DNA of 64,000 nucleotides. Source: Candidatus Pelagibacter sp. GTDB lineage: Bacteria > Pseudomonadota > Alphaproteobacteria > Pelagibacterales > Pelagibacteraceae. A model generated the notes under the pieces. It searched no databases and was not told where the DNA came from. It saw only the letters and a program-made list of their open reading frames with translations. The position numbers were made by a program, and so were the translations under genes. The stretch is taken from the NCBI GenBank assembly GCA_028097945.1, contig JAOHFJ010000002.1:1-64000 (forward strand). Direction: 5' to 3'. Positions 1-8,711 of this stretch are shown piece by piece. Numbering within the stretch: the first letter of the stretch is position 1; each line of letters begins with the position of its first letter.

Positions 1-723
1 AATTAGAAGTGCTACTACACTACTATCTACACCTCCAGACAAAGCACAAATAACTTTGTCATTTTTAACTATTTTTTTTATTTCTTTTATTAACCTTTTT
101 TTTTGGGATGATGCGCTCCATCTTTTTTTAATTTTACAAATCATGAATAAAAAATTTTTAAACAATTGTTTACCATTTTCTGTATGTGTTACTTCAGGGT
201 GAAATTGCACCCCATAAATTTTTTTTTTAGAGTTTTCAATTATAGTTAGTTTTGAATTTTTTGTAGATGCAATCGTTTTAAAATTTTTAGGTAATTTTAT
301 CACTGCATCTTCATGGCTCATCCAAACAGAATTATTTTTACCTAAAAAATTTTTAGTCAAAATTGAAGTTTTTTTTTGAAATAAAAAAGCTCTTCCAAAT
401 TCTCTTCTTTTTTTTGATGGCCTTATTTTACCTCCAAAGATTTTAGCTATAAGTTGTAATCCATAACAAATCCCTAAAATTGGTATATTTTTATTAAATA
501 TTTCTTTAGGCACATTCTGAAACTTTCTTTCCGTAACAGTTGAGGGACCGCCTGACAGAATAAATCCTTGTATGTTTGTAAAATTTTTTATTTTTTTGAC
601 ATCTGAGGGTGTAACAATTTCAGAATAAACACCTAGTTCTCTTACTCTTCTTGCTATTAATTTTGTAACTTGAGACCCAAAATCTATGATTAAAACTTTA
701 TCTTTATCATTTTGAAATTGCAT
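1..723 (-). CDS. guaA: GMP synthase (glutamine-hydrolysing), C-terminal part outside window
   Basis: Converts XMP to GMP using glutamine and ATP, the last step of guanine nucleotide synthesis. I translated the reverse strand from the ATG at 721-723; the first 241 residues are present and the frame runs off the window edge. The class I glutamine amidotransferase domain shows the nucleophile Cys86 in GICYGLQ and the His/Glu pair in VQFHPEV (about residues 171-177). The ATP-pyrophosphatase P-loop SGGVDSS follows near residues 228-234. It abuts the TPR-protein stop with no gap and is the last visible gene of the guaB operon. Identification is firm; only the C-terminal synthetase and dimerisation parts are unseen. 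Confidence 0.97.
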   Translation of the reverse strand, partial: MQFQNDKDKVLIIDFGSQVTKLIARRVRELGVYSEIVTPSDVKKIKNFTNIQGFILSGGPSTVTERKFQNVPKEIFNKNIPILGICYGLQLIAKIFGGKIRPSKKRREFGRAFLFQKKTSILTKNFLGKNNSVWMSHEDAVIKLPKNFKTIASTKNSKLTIIENSKKKIYGVQFHPEVTHTENGKQLFKNFLFMICKIKKRWSASSQKKRLIKEIKKIVKNDKVICALSGGVDSSVVALLI

Positions 724-1146
724 TTATTTCTTAGATAAATTGTCAATTTCAATTTCTAATTTTTCACTTTGAGTGCAAAAATTATTACAAATTAATTTTA
801 ATTTTTTATTAAGCTCTATGCTTTTTATAAAATCAGATTCTTTCAATTTTAATTTTGCTAAATTGTAGACAGCTTCTTCATTTTTTGGATTAATTAGTAT
901 TACAGTTTTTAAGTTTTCTTCCTCTAAAATTTTTTTGTCAAGTTTGTTAAATATCTTTGATAAATACAGATACGATTGTTCACTTTTTGGATTGATTACT
1001 ATTTCCTGTTCAAATTTAAATTTAGCATCTTTAAATTTTTTATTGTTAAAGAGATTAATTCCCTCTTGAAAATATTCTGATTTAGCTAATAAAATACTTG
1101 GAAGAAATAATATTAAAATAAAGATATTAATAAAAAATTTTATCAT
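724..1146 (-). CDS. Exported small TPR-repeat protein, function unknown
   Basis: 140 residues. The N-terminus is a hydrophobic stretch (about residues 3-20) ending in LLA, which looks like a Sec signal peptide or membrane anchor, so the rest is probably periplasmic. Residues about 24-105 contain two to three tetratricopeptide-like helix pairs (GINLFNNKKFKDA, then INPKSEQSYLYLSKIF and INPKNEEAVYNLAKLK), a fold normally used for protein binding. Its ATG overlaps the guaB stop as ATGA, and it is followed without a gap by guaA, so it is very likely translated with the GMP pathway genes. No enzymatic residues are evident and no specific function can be assigned. Confidence 0.8.
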   Translation of the reverse strand: MIKFFINIFILILFLPSILLAKSEYFQEGINLFNNKKFKDAKFKFEQEIVINPKSEQSYLYLSKIFNKLDKKILEEENLKTVILINPKNEEAVYNLAKLKLKESDFIKSIELNKKLKLICNNFCTQSEKLEIEIDNLSKK

Positions 1147-2222
1147 AATTTATAATTTATTGTTTTTTGTGTCATTTCTACGCTGTGAACCATACTTTCA
1201 TAAAAGCCAGCTTTAGTAATTTTAATAAATTTTGCCTTTTTGTTGATCTCCTCTAAATTTTTTGCTCCAATATATCCCATTGATGATCTCAATCCACCTT
1301 GCAATTGATATATTATTTTTGATACTTTTCCTTTATATTCAACCCTGCCTTCTACTCCTTCTGGAACAAACTTAGATTTATCTTTAAATTTTTTTTGAAA
1401 ATACCTATTTGCTGATCCAGCGGACATTGCTCCTATTGAGCCCATTCCGCGGTACTGTTTATAAATTTTACCCTTACTTTTAAATTTTTTTCCTGGACTT
1501 TCGTCTGTGCCTGCAAAAATAGATCCCATCATTATTGCATCTGCACCGGCAGCCAAGGCTTTGGCTATGTCCCCCGAAAATTTTATTCCTCCATCAGAAA
1601 TAATTTTTATTTTTTTTTTACTTAAAGCTTTTTTAACATCTAAGATCGCGGATATTTGCGGAACTCCTATTCCAGCTACCATTCTTGTAGTACAAATTGA
1701 CCCTGGGCCAATTCCTACTTTTAATATGTCTGCGCCAGAGTTGTATAATTTTTTTGCTGCATCTCCTGTTGCTATATTTCCTACACAAACTGGAATATTT
1801 TTTACAATTTTTTTTATTTTTGTTAATGTTTTTAAAACTTTTTCACTATGACCATGGGCGGTATCAATCACGATTATATCTACTCCATTATCTAATAGAG
1901 ACTTTGTTCTGTCTAAATCCTCTAAGTTTGTTCCAATAGCAGCACCAACAAGCAATTTTTTGTCTGATACTTTTTTTACTTCTTTAGACTGTTTTTTTAT
2001 ATCTAAATTTCTATGAATAATTCCCATTCCTCCCTCCTTTGCTATAGCTATTGACATTTTTGACTCGGTCACTGTGTCCATCGCGGAAGAAAAAAAGGGA
2101 ACTTTAAGTTTAATTTTTTTTGTTAATTTAAAGGAAATATTTGTATTTGAAGGTAAAACACTTGAGTACTTTGGTATTAGTAAAACGTCGTCAAAGGTTA
2201 AGGCTTCTTTAATTGTATCCAT
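1143..2222 (-). CDS. guaB: IMP dehydrogenase lacking the CBS/Bateman domain
   Basis: Oxidises IMP to XMP with NAD+, the first committed step to GMP. Seen: the N-terminal barrel start ALTFDDVLL, the nucleotide site SAMDTVTE, the active-site loop GIGPGSICTTR with catalytic Cys177, the flap motif YRGMGSIGAM and the C-terminal QGGLRSSMGY. The protein is 359 residues, against about 485-500 for usual bacterial IMPDH. The shortfall is internal: EVKKV (about 81-85) is followed at once by SDKKLLVGAAIG, where family members carry about 110-120 residues with two CBS motifs. The barrel is complete, so I expect an active enzyme without adenine/guanine nucleotide allostery. It sits between rlmE (26 bases away) and the TPR protein (4-base overlap). 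Confidence 0.96.
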   Translation of the reverse strand: MDTIKEALTFDDVLLIPKYSSVLPSNTNISFKLTKKIKLKVPFFSSAMDTVTESKMSIAIAKEGGMGIIHRNLDIKKQSKEVKKVSDKKLLVGAAIGTNLEDLDRTKSLLDNGVDIIVIDTAHGHSEKVLKTLTKIKKIVKNIPVCVGNIATGDAAKKLYNSGADILKVGIGPGSICTTRMVAGIGVPQISAILDVKKALSKKKIKIISDGGIKFSGDIAKALAAGADAIMMGSIFAGTDESPGKKFKSKGKIYKQYRGMGSIGAMSAGSANRYFQKKFKDKSKFVPEGVEGRVEYKGKVSKIIYQLQGGLRSSMGYIGAKNLEEINKKAKFIKITKAGFYESMVHSVEMTQKTINYKL

Positions 2223-2248
2223 ATAAACTTATATACAATTATTAAAAT

Positions 2249-2875
2249 TTATAAAGTCTTTAAAAATTCACAATGTAAATAAGTTTCTTTAGACTCTTTT
2301 TTACTAGACTTTGGTTTAAAAAAATTCACTTTTTTAAATAAAGATTTAGCCAGTTTTTTTACTTCCTCAAAATCTTCTCCCATAAAAAGTTTGGTGACCA
2401 ATACACCCTTAGGTTTAAGAATATCTTTAGAAAAATTTATTACATCAGCACATAGTTGATTGGTTCTTATTGAGTCTAATGATTTACTGCCCGTGGTATC
2501 AGCAGCCATATCTGATAGAATTACGTCCAAATTTTTTTTAAAATGATCTAATATATCGTTTTTAGTTTTAACCTCTAAAAAATCTGCTTTTAAAAATTTT
2601 ACTTTATTGATTGGTTCCATTTTTTTTATATCAATAGACATTATCTTACCTGAAGTGATTATTTTACTTGCAACTTGAGACCATCCACCTGGGAATGAAC
2701 CTATGTCTAATAAATTAGTATTACTTTTTAAAAATTTATACTTTTGATTTAATTCAATTAATTTAAATGATGCTCTAGATCTATAACCAAGAGTTTTTGA
2801 TTTTTTAAAAAACTGGTCTCTATTTTGTTTTACTTTCCAGTAATTACTTTTTTTAACTCTTTTTGATTTTTTCAT
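2249..2875 (-). CDS. rlmE: 23S rRNA (uridine-2'-O)-methyltransferase RlmE/FtsJ
   Basis: Uses SAM to 2'-O-methylate U2552 of the 23S rRNA A-loop late in 50S assembly. The 208-residue length is normal for FtsJ. Visible: RSRASFKLIELNQKYKF near residues 33-49 (RNA-binding N-terminus with the catalytic Lys), the SAM motif LLDIGSFPGGWSQ, the acidic DIKKMEP, the catalytic Asp in LSDMAADTTG and the catalytic Lys in LVTKLFMGED. Start and upstream pssA stop overlap as TAATG, implying coupled translation. It precedes guaB in the same operon. Confidence 0.95.
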   Translation of the reverse strand: MKKSKRVKKSNYWKVKQNRDQFFKKSKTLGYRSRASFKLIELNQKYKFLKSNTNLLDIGSFPGGWSQVASKIITSGKIMSIDIKKMEPINKVKFLKADFLEVKTKNDILDHFKKNLDVILSDMAADTTGSKSLDSIRTNQLCADVINFSKDILKPKGVLVTKLFMGEDFEEVKKLAKSLFKKVNFFKPKSSKKESKETYLHCEFLKTL

Positions 2876-3666
2876 TATAAAATATCTTCATGACTATCTT
2901 CAGATATTTTTTCTTGATTTTTTCTATTCTGATTGCTGTACACTAAAATGCTTATAGGAATTGAAATTAAGTAAATAATTCCAAATACTAAAAGAGTTTC
3001 AAGAGTATAAAATAATAAAGCAATAAAAACTATTCCAATACCTAACAGTAAAAAAACTGTTGCCTTAGGAGATATAGATATTTTTTTTAATGCCAGTGTA
3101 GGAATTTTACTCACTAATAAAATTGCAATTAATATCGTCAAAAATGGAGTAAAATTTTTAATATTTAATCCGATATTTAAATTTGTTAATTCATAAATTA
3201 AAGGCATTAAAATTAATAAGCCTCCAGCAGGCGAAGGTATTCCTTCAAAAAAATTATTTTTCCATTCTTCTGTTTCTTCAATTTTCGTTAAGTTAAATCG
3301 TGCTAATCTAAGAACGCAGCAGACAGAATAAATAAGAGTAATAGCCCAACCCAATTTTCCATAATTATTAAGTTCCCAAAAATATAAGATAAAAACTGGT
3401 GCGATACCGAAGCTTACAAAGTCTGTGAGAGAGTCAAGTTCTTTTCCGAATTCTGAAGTTCCTTTTATTAACCTTGCAATCCTTCCATCGAGTGCATCTA
3501 AAATTGCTGCAAATAAAATTAAAGTTACAGCCAAACTAAAATTACCGTCTATTGAAAATTTAATTGAACTTATCCCTAAACAAACACCAGCTAAAGTTAA
3601 AATATTAGGTAATAAGTATCTAGTTTTTTTTGAAGATACTAATTTAAATTTTTTTTTCTCTTCCAT
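2875..3666 (-). CDS. pssA: CDP-diacylglycerol-serine O-phosphatidyltransferase
   Basis: Integral membrane enzyme making phosphatidylserine from CDP-diacylglycerol and serine. The CDP-alcohol phosphatidyltransferase signature is intact: DALDGRIAR, then G and the Asp pair in ELDSLTDFVSFG (roughly residues 57-85). About six to eight hydrophobic segments follow the usual PssA layout. It sits directly behind psd with a one-base overlap, so the two steps to phosphatidylethanolamine are encoded together. The Lys/Asn/Glu-rich tail of about 20 residues is probably cytoplasmic. Confidence 0.95.
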   Translation of the reverse strand: MEEKKKFKLVSSKKTRYLLPNILTLAGVCLGISSIKFSIDGNFSLAVTLILFAAILDALDGRIARLIKGTSEFGKELDSLTDFVSFGIAPVFILYFWELNNYGKLGWAITLIYSVCCVLRLARFNLTKIEETEEWKNNFFEGIPSPAGGLLILMPLIYELTNLNIGLNIKNFTPFLTILIAILLVSKIPTLALKKISISPKATVFLLLGIGIVFIALLFYTLETLLVFGIIYLISIPISILVYSNQNRKNQEKISEDSHEDIL

Positions 3667-4313
3667 TATTCAGAAGCTAATAAGCTTTCTCCTGCTACAA
3701 CGTTTTGACCAAGTTTAGCTAGAACTTTTTTATTTTTAAAATATATATCAACTCTGCTTCCAAACCTAATCATCCCTATCCTATCACCTTGCTTTAACTC
3801 TTGACCTTGTTCAACTTCACAAACGATTCTTCTAGCAATAAGTCCTGCTATTTGTACTATTATAATTTCCTCCCCATTGCTCAATTTGATTTTAAAATAA
3901 TTTCTCTCATTTTCTTCACTTGCTTTATCCAATGAAGCATTTAAGAATTTTCCTGGCTTATAAAAAATTTCCTCAATCTTTCCTGAAGATGGAATTCGAT
4001 TTACGTGACAATTAAAGATATTCATAAATACACTTACTCTGGTGTACGAGGTATTTTCTAGTCTCAGTTCTTCTGGCCCTGATTTTTCAGAAATATCTGT
4101 TATTAAACCATCTGCTGGACTGACAAGATACTTATCATCATTTATTGAATATCTTTCAGGGTCTCTGAAAAAATAATAAACCCAGATTGTAATCACAATA
4201 AAAAGAATTCCTAAGAATTTAGAGAAAAACAAAATAATGAAAGTAGCCAAAATTGAAATAGCTAAAAATTTATACCCCTCTTTATGTATTTTTGGAAATA
4301 TTGTATTAAACAT
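3666..4313 (-). CDS. psd: Phosphatidylserine decarboxylase proenzyme, short type
   Basis: Decarboxylates phosphatidylserine to phosphatidylethanolamine. 215 residues, the short Psd class. Two N-terminal hydrophobic segments (about residues 15-48) anchor it. Motifs: SPADGLI near 65-71, the FMNIFNCHVNR block with His103, and RFGSR with Ser186, the residue expected to become the pyruvoyl group after self-cleavage. First gene of the psd-pssA-rlmE-guaB-TPR-guaA run, and divergent from icd across 64 bases, so its promoter must lie in or near that gap. Confidence 0.95.
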   Translation of the reverse strand: MFNTIFPKIHKEGYKFLAISILATFIILFFSKFLGILFIVITIWVYYFFRDPERYSINDDKYLVSPADGLITDISEKSGPEELRLENTSYTRVSVFMNIFNCHVNRIPSSGKIEEIFYKPGKFLNASLDKASEENERNYFKIKLSNGEEIIIVQIAGLIARRIVCEVEQGQELKQGDRIGMIRFGSRVDIYFKNKKVLAKLGQNVVAGESLLASE

Positions 4314-4323
4314 AATTAATAGT

Positions 4324-4351
4324 TTGATAATTTTTTCTTAATATGTATAAA
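4324..4351 (+). promoter_or_regulatory. Candidate sigma-70-type promoter of icd
   Basis: TTGATA at 4324-4329 and TATAAA at 4346-4351 are separated by 16 bases, close to the consensus -35/-10 pair. A transcript from here would carry a leader of only about 20 bases before the icd ATG at 4378, with no visible Shine-Dalgarno sequence. The call rests on consensus resemblance in an A+T-rich gap, where chance matches are common. Confidence 0.45.
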
Positions 4352-4377
4352 AATCACAGTTAATCAATCTATATTTT

Positions 4378-5592
4378 ATGGCAAAAATTAAAGTTAAAAA
4401 TCCCGTAGTAGAGTTAGATGGTGATGAAATGACGAGAATTATCTGGTCTTTTATCAAAAACAAGTTGATTAAACCTTACTTGGAAATAGACCTAAAGTAC
4501 TACGATCTTGGAATGGAAAGTAGAGATAAAACTGACGATCAAATCACTGTTGACGCAGCAAATGCTATTAAGCAATACGGTGTCGGTGTTAAATGTGCGA
4601 CTATCACACCCGATGAAGCTAGAGTTGAAGAATTTAAGCTTAAGAAAATGTGGAGATCTCCTAATGGAACTATTCGAAACATATTAGGTGGAACTGTATT
4701 TAGAGAGCCAATCATTTGTAATAATATTCCAAAATTAGTTCCTGGCTGGACACAACCAATAGTAATAGGAAGACACGCTTTTGGCGATCAATATCGTGCA
4801 ACTGATTTTTTAATTCCTGGAGAAGGTAAAATGGAAGTGAAATGGACATCGAAAGACGGAAAAAATAAAAAAGAATTTGAAGTATTTAATTTTACTGGAC
4901 CGGGTACAGCTTTAGCAATGTATAATCTAGATGATTCAATAAAAAATTTTGCAAGAGCATGTATGAATTATGGTCTTGGTAGAAAATGGCCAGTTTACTT
5001 ATCTACAAAGAATACAATTCTTAAAGCTTACGATGGTCGTTTTAAAGACTTGTTTCAAGAAGTTTTCGAAAAAGAATTCAAAAGTAAATTTGAGGCAGAA
5101 AAAATTACTTATGAACACAGGTTAATTGATGACATGGTAGCTTGTGCTATGAAATGGAATGGTGGATATGTTTGGGCTTGTAAAAACTATGATGGAGATG
5201 TTCAATCAGACACTGTGGCTCAAGGATTTGGTTCTTTAGGACTAATGACTAGTGTTCTTATGACGCCAGATGGAAAAACAGTTGAGTCCGAAGCTGCGCA
5301 CGGAACAGTGACAAGACACTATAGGATGCATCAACAAGGAAAAGAAACTTCTACAAACCCGATAGCATCAATTTTTGCTTGGACAAGAGGATTAGCTCAT
5401 AGAGGAAAATTAGATAATAATAACGAATTAATTAAATTTGCATCTTCAATTGAAAAAGTTTGTGTAGAAACAGTTGAGAACGGGTCTATGACTAAAGATC
5501 TTGCAATTTTAATTGATAAGTCCTCTAAATATTTAACTACTAATCAATTTTTAGAAGCAATAGACGGTAACCTTAAAAAGAAACTTAACTAA
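4378..5592 (+). CDS. icd: NADP-dependent isocitrate dehydrogenase, eukaryote-like homodimeric type
   Basis: Oxidatively decarboxylates isocitrate to 2-oxoglutarate, giving NADPH. 404 residues, matching the NADP-IDH subfamily shared by alphaproteobacteria and mitochondria rather than E. coli Icd. Seen: [13 protein letters not shown] at the N-terminus, the substrate loop [39 protein letters not shown], and the metal/cofactor region [25 protein letters not shown] and [12 protein letters not shown]. Transcribed alone on plus; its last 8 bases overlap the 3' end of alaS on the other strand, leaving no room for a separate terminator. Confidence 0.97.
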   Translation: MAKIKVKNPVVELDGDEMTRIIWSFIKNKLIKPYLEIDLKYYDLGMESRDKTDDQITVDAANAIKQYGVGVKCATITPDEARVEEFKLKKMWRSPNGTIRNILGGTVFREPIICNNIPKLVPGWTQPIVIGRHAFGDQYRATDFLIPGEGKMEVKWTSKDGKNKKEFEVFNFTGPGTALAMYNLDDSIKNFARACMNYGLGRKWPVYLSTKNTILKAYDGRFKDLFQEVFEKEFKSKFEAEKITYEHRLIDDMVACAMKWNGGYVWACKNYDGDVQSDTVAQGFGSLGLMTSVLMTPDGKTVESEAAHGTVTRHYRMHQQGKETSTNPIASIFAWTRGLAHRGKLDNNNELIKFASSIEKVCVETVENGSMTKDLAILIDKSSKYLTTNQFLEAIDGNLKKKLN

Positions 5593-8260
5593 TTTTTTTT
5601 AATACAGCTTTAAAGGCATCTTCAATTTTTGTTTGATCAACTCCTCCTGCTTGCGCAAAATCTTTTCTTCCTCCTCCACCTTTGCCGCCTAGAATAGTAG
5701 CAGCTATTTTTACTAACTCTACTGCATCAAATTTTTCTGTTAAATCATTTGTGACGCCAACTGAAACACCTACTTTTCCATCAAGAACAGAAAAAGCAAT
5801 TAGAACTCCTTTCTTAAGATCTTTTTTCCCTGAGTCAATAATTGTTCTTAATTCTTTTGAAGGAAGATTTTTTATAGTTTGATATCTAAAAGTAAAATCT
5901 GTAATTTTACTGTCTTTAATAATATTTTTACTCTTATCCGCGATTATATTTTTTAAATTGGCTTGATCAAGTTGTTTGCTTAAATTTTTTAAATTTTCAG
6001 CGGTACCTAAATCATTGCTGTAATTGGGTTTAATTTTAAGTTCTTCTAAAGCTTTTTTAATAGTTGTAATTTCTTCATTCAATTTATTCTCTTTAGTAGA
6101 TTGAGTTTGTTTTAAGTTTTTTTCATATTTTATAAGTTGATCTGCTCTCAAAGCTTCAACTCTTCTCACCCCAGAAGATATCGACGACTGACTAATGATT
6201 TTAAATCTACCTATTTCTGATGTATTTGATACATGTGTTCCACCACATAATTCTGTTGAGAAATACTTATTTTTTTCTTCTCCCATAGACAAAACTCTGA
6301 CTTCATTTCCATATTTCTCACCAAATAATGCAAGAGCTCCATTATCTACTGCCTCTTTTGGTGTCATAATTCGAGTTCTAACGTCGCTAGCTTTAGAAAC
6401 CATATCGTTTACTAAATCTTCAATCTTGTTAATTTCATTTTTTTCAATTGGTTTATTGTGACTAAAATCAAATCTTAACTTTTCAGGACTTACTAAAGAG
6501 CCTTTCTGAGTAACGTGTTTACCTAGTGTCCTTCTTAAAGCCTCATGAAGTAAATGAGTTGCTGAGTGATATGCTTTAGCATCATTTCGTCTTTTAAGAT
6601 CAATTTCTAAATTTACATTTTCACCCACTTTAATAGATCCTGTTATCACTTTTCCAACATGCACATGTAGATCGCCCATTTTTTTTTGGGTATCTATAAT
6701 TTTTATTTTGCATTTTATTGTATTTATCTCTCCTTGGTCACCAACCTGTCCTCCTGACTCTCCATAAAAAGGTGTTTGATTAGTTATTAGCTCAATTTCA
6801 TCATTTTCTTTTGCTTCATTAATAAAATTTTTTCCTTTTGATATTTTTAAAACTACTCCCTCTGCTTTGTTAAATTCATAGCCCAAAAATTCTGTAGGAT
6901 CTAATTCCTCTCGTATTTTAAACCATTTTTCCTCTAAAGATTGATCTCCCGAACCTTTCCAATTAGCTCTAGCTAAGGTTTTGCTTTTTTCCATCTCACT
7001 ATCAAAACCTTTATTTTCTATTTTGATATTTTTTGATCTCAAAATGTCAGCTGTTAAGTCTAGTGGAAATCCATAAGTATCATAAAGTTTAAATGCTATT
7101 TCTCCAGGAAGTATTTTGTTTTGAACTTTATCTAAATTTTCCTCTAAAATTTTTATACCGCGCTCTAACATCGAAGAAAACTTTTCTTCCTCATTTTTTA
7201 AAGTTTCTACGATTAAATCTTTTCCTCTAACTAGTTCTGGGTAGCTTTTCTTCATTTCGTTCATCAAAACATCAAATAATTTATAAAAGATTATTTCTTT
7301 ACCTCCAAGAGTATGGGCATGCCTCATCCCACGTCTCATTATTCTTCTTAATACATATCCACGTCCTTCATTGGAAGGTAAAATTCCTTCAGCAATTAAA
7401 AAACTACTAGCTCTTAAATGATCTGCGATTACTCTATGGCTTGCAATATTTTTATCATTAATGGGTGACTTCAATAGATCAGCAGATGCACTCATGATTT
7501 TTTTAAAGTGATCAATATTATAATTATCGTGTGTTCCTTGAAGAACTGCTGTCATTCTTTCAAGGCCCATTCCAGTATCCACTGACGGTTTTGGTAAATT
7601 TATTCTCTTGTCTTTTGATATTTGCTCATATTGCATAAATACTAAATTCCAAATCTCAATAAATCTATCTCCATCTTCATCAAGGCTCCCTGGTGGTCCT
7701 CCTTTTAATTTTTCACCGTGATCATAAAATATTTCTGAGCACGGGCCGCAGGGACCTGTATCTCCCATTGACCAAAAGTTATCTGATGTTGCTATTTTAA
7801 TTATCTTATCATCACTTAGGCCTGCTATTTTTTTCCAAAGGTTAAACGACTCTTCATCTTCATGAAAAACTGTAACTGAAAGTTTTTCCTTTGGTAGTTG
7901 AAAATCTTTAGTTAACAAGTTCCAAGCGTGAGTAATTGCCTGTTCTTTAAAATAATCTCCAAAAGAAAAGTTTCCTAGCATTTCGAAAAAAGTATGGTGT
8001 CTTGGTGTATATCCTACATTTTCTAAATCATTATGTTTTCCACCAGCTCTTACGCATTTTTGAGACGTTGTGGCTGTTTTGTAATCTCTTTTTTCTAAAC
8101 CAGTAAAAACATTTTTAAATTGAACCATACCTGAGTTGGTGAACATCAATGTCGGATCATTATTTGGAACTAAGTTACTGGAGTCCACAATCTTATGATT
8201 ATTTTTTTTGAAATAATCTAAGAATTTTTTTCTAACATCAGTAAGTAAAATTTGGCCCAT
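5585..8260 (-). CDS. alaS: Alanyl-tRNA synthetase
   Basis: Charges tRNA-Ala and edits Ser/Gly mischarging. Full length at 891 residues. Class II catalytic motifs lie in the N-terminal part ([20 protein letters not shown], then GMGLERM). The editing domain has the zinc-site motifs [12 protein letters not shown] and CGGTHVSNT, and the C-terminal oligomerisation/DHHA1 domain ends with the glycine-rich [16 protein letters not shown]. Neighbours recA and icd match a common alphaproteobacterial order, but two extra genes (aldehyde dehydrogenase, DUF779) separate it from recA here. Its 3' end overlaps icd by 8 bases tail to tail. Confidence 0.98.
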   Translation of the reverse strand: MGQILLTDVRKKFLDYFKKNNHKIVDSSNLVPNNDPTLMFTNSGMVQFKNVFTGLEKRDYKTATTSQKCVRAGGKHNDLENVGYTPRHHTFFEMLGNFSFGDYFKEQAITHAWNLLTKDFQLPKEKLSVTVFHEDEESFNLWKKIAGLSDDKIIKIATSDNFWSMGDTGPCGPCSEIFYDHGEKLKGGPPGSLDEDGDRFIEIWNLVFMQYEQISKDKRINLPKPSVDTGMGLERMTAVLQGTHDNYNIDHFKKIMSASADLLKSPINDKNIASHRVIADHLRASSFLIAEGILPSNEGRGYVLRRIMRRGMRHAHTLGGKEIIFYKLFDVLMNEMKKSYPELVRGKDLIVETLKNEEEKFSSMLERGIKILEENLDKVQNKILPGEIAFKLYDTYGFPLDLTADILRSKNIKIENKGFDSEMEKSKTLARANWKGSGDQSLEEKWFKIREELDPTEFLGYEFNKAEGVVLKISKGKNFINEAKENDEIELITNQTPFYGESGGQVGDQGEINTIKCKIKIIDTQKKMGDLHVHVGKVITGSIKVGENVNLEIDLKRRNDAKAYHSATHLLHEALRRTLGKHVTQKGSLVSPEKLRFDFSHNKPIEKNEINKIEDLVNDMVSKASDVRTRIMTPKEAVDNGALALFGEKYGNEVRVLSMGEEKNKYFSTELCGGTHVSNTSEIGRFKIISQSSISSGVRRVEALRADQLIKYEKNLKQTQSTKENKLNEEITTIKKALEELKIKPNYSNDLGTAENLKNLSKQLDQANLKNIIADKSKNIIKDSKITDFTFRYQTIKNLPSKELRTIIDSGKKDLKKGVLIAFSVLDGKVGVSVGVTNDLTEKFDAVELVKIAATILGGKGGGGRKDFAQAGGVDQTKIEDAFKAVLKKIS

Positions 8261-8303
8261 ATTTAATTAAATACAGATATTTTAGAACTTGTCTATAAAG
8301 AGA

Positions 8304-8678
8304 TTAATTTGCAGCTTTTTTATCGTTGTCTACTACAACACAAATTTCAGATTTTGTTAAAAATCTTTGCCCTGTTCCATTATCAAGGGAAAACATACCT
8401 CCAATTCCCTTTACAGCGTCAATTGTGAGATCTGTGTGTTTCCACTTTTCATATTGATCTTCATTCATATAGAAAGGAGTTCCATCAACCTCTCCCAATT
8501 TTACGTCACTGTTTCCTACTTGATATTCTTTTGCTGGAAAACACATAGGCGCGCTTCCATCGCAACATCCACCTGATTGGTGAAACAGAAGATCGTCTCC
8601 GTGTACTTCTTTGAGTTCACTAAGTAATTTCTTTGCTGATAATGTAAATGATACTTTCATTTCAATATTTCGGCCCAT
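8304..8678 (-). CDS. DUF779 family protein paired with aldehyde dehydrogenase
   Basis: The Cys-rich core HQSGGCCDGSAPMCFP plus WKHTDLTIDAVKG and GTGQRFLT is typical of DUF779, a family of unknown biochemical role commonly found beside aldehyde dehydrogenase genes. The cysteines suggest metal binding or redox work; that is inference. The longest frame gives 124 residues from the ATG at 8678, but this start lies in the arm of a perfect hairpin (8672-8696). The next in-frame ATG, at 8660, gives 118 residues beginning MKVSFTLSAKK and fits the family start better. Lies 33 bases after the dehydrogenase and 43 before alaS. Confidence 0.9.
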   Translation of the reverse strand: MGRNIEMKVSFTLSAKKLLSELKEVHGDDLLFHQSGGCCDGSAPMCFPAKEYQVGNSDVKLGEVDGTPFYMNEDQYEKWKHTDLTIDAVKGIGGMFSLDNGTGQRFLTKSEICVVVDNDKKAAN

Positions 8679-8696
8679 GATTTTGAATCATGGGCC
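8672..8696 (-). other. Perfect 11-bp hairpin at the DUF779 translation start
   Basis: GGCCCATGATT and AATCATGGGCC form an uninterrupted stem with a 3-base loop, far more G+C-rich than its surroundings. It lies between the aldehyde dehydrogenase stop (8712) and the DUF779 gene, and the ATG at 8676-8678 is inside the stem. No U-run follows on the transcribed strand, so it is not a standard intrinsic terminator. It may be an mRNA-processing or stabilising hairpin, or may limit translation of the downstream gene. Confidence 0.6.
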
Positions 8697-8711
8697 ATTA
8701 TATATTATTGG

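Noticed and set aside
1507..1939. Two overlapping plus-strand frames opposite guaB
   Set aside because: Antisense to the conserved IMPDH active-site region; composition reflects the complement of guaB.
5682..6461. Open frames on plus inside alaS
   Set aside because: They lie wholly inside a confirmed gene on the other strand, have no homology I recognise and no ribosome sites; treated as shadows.
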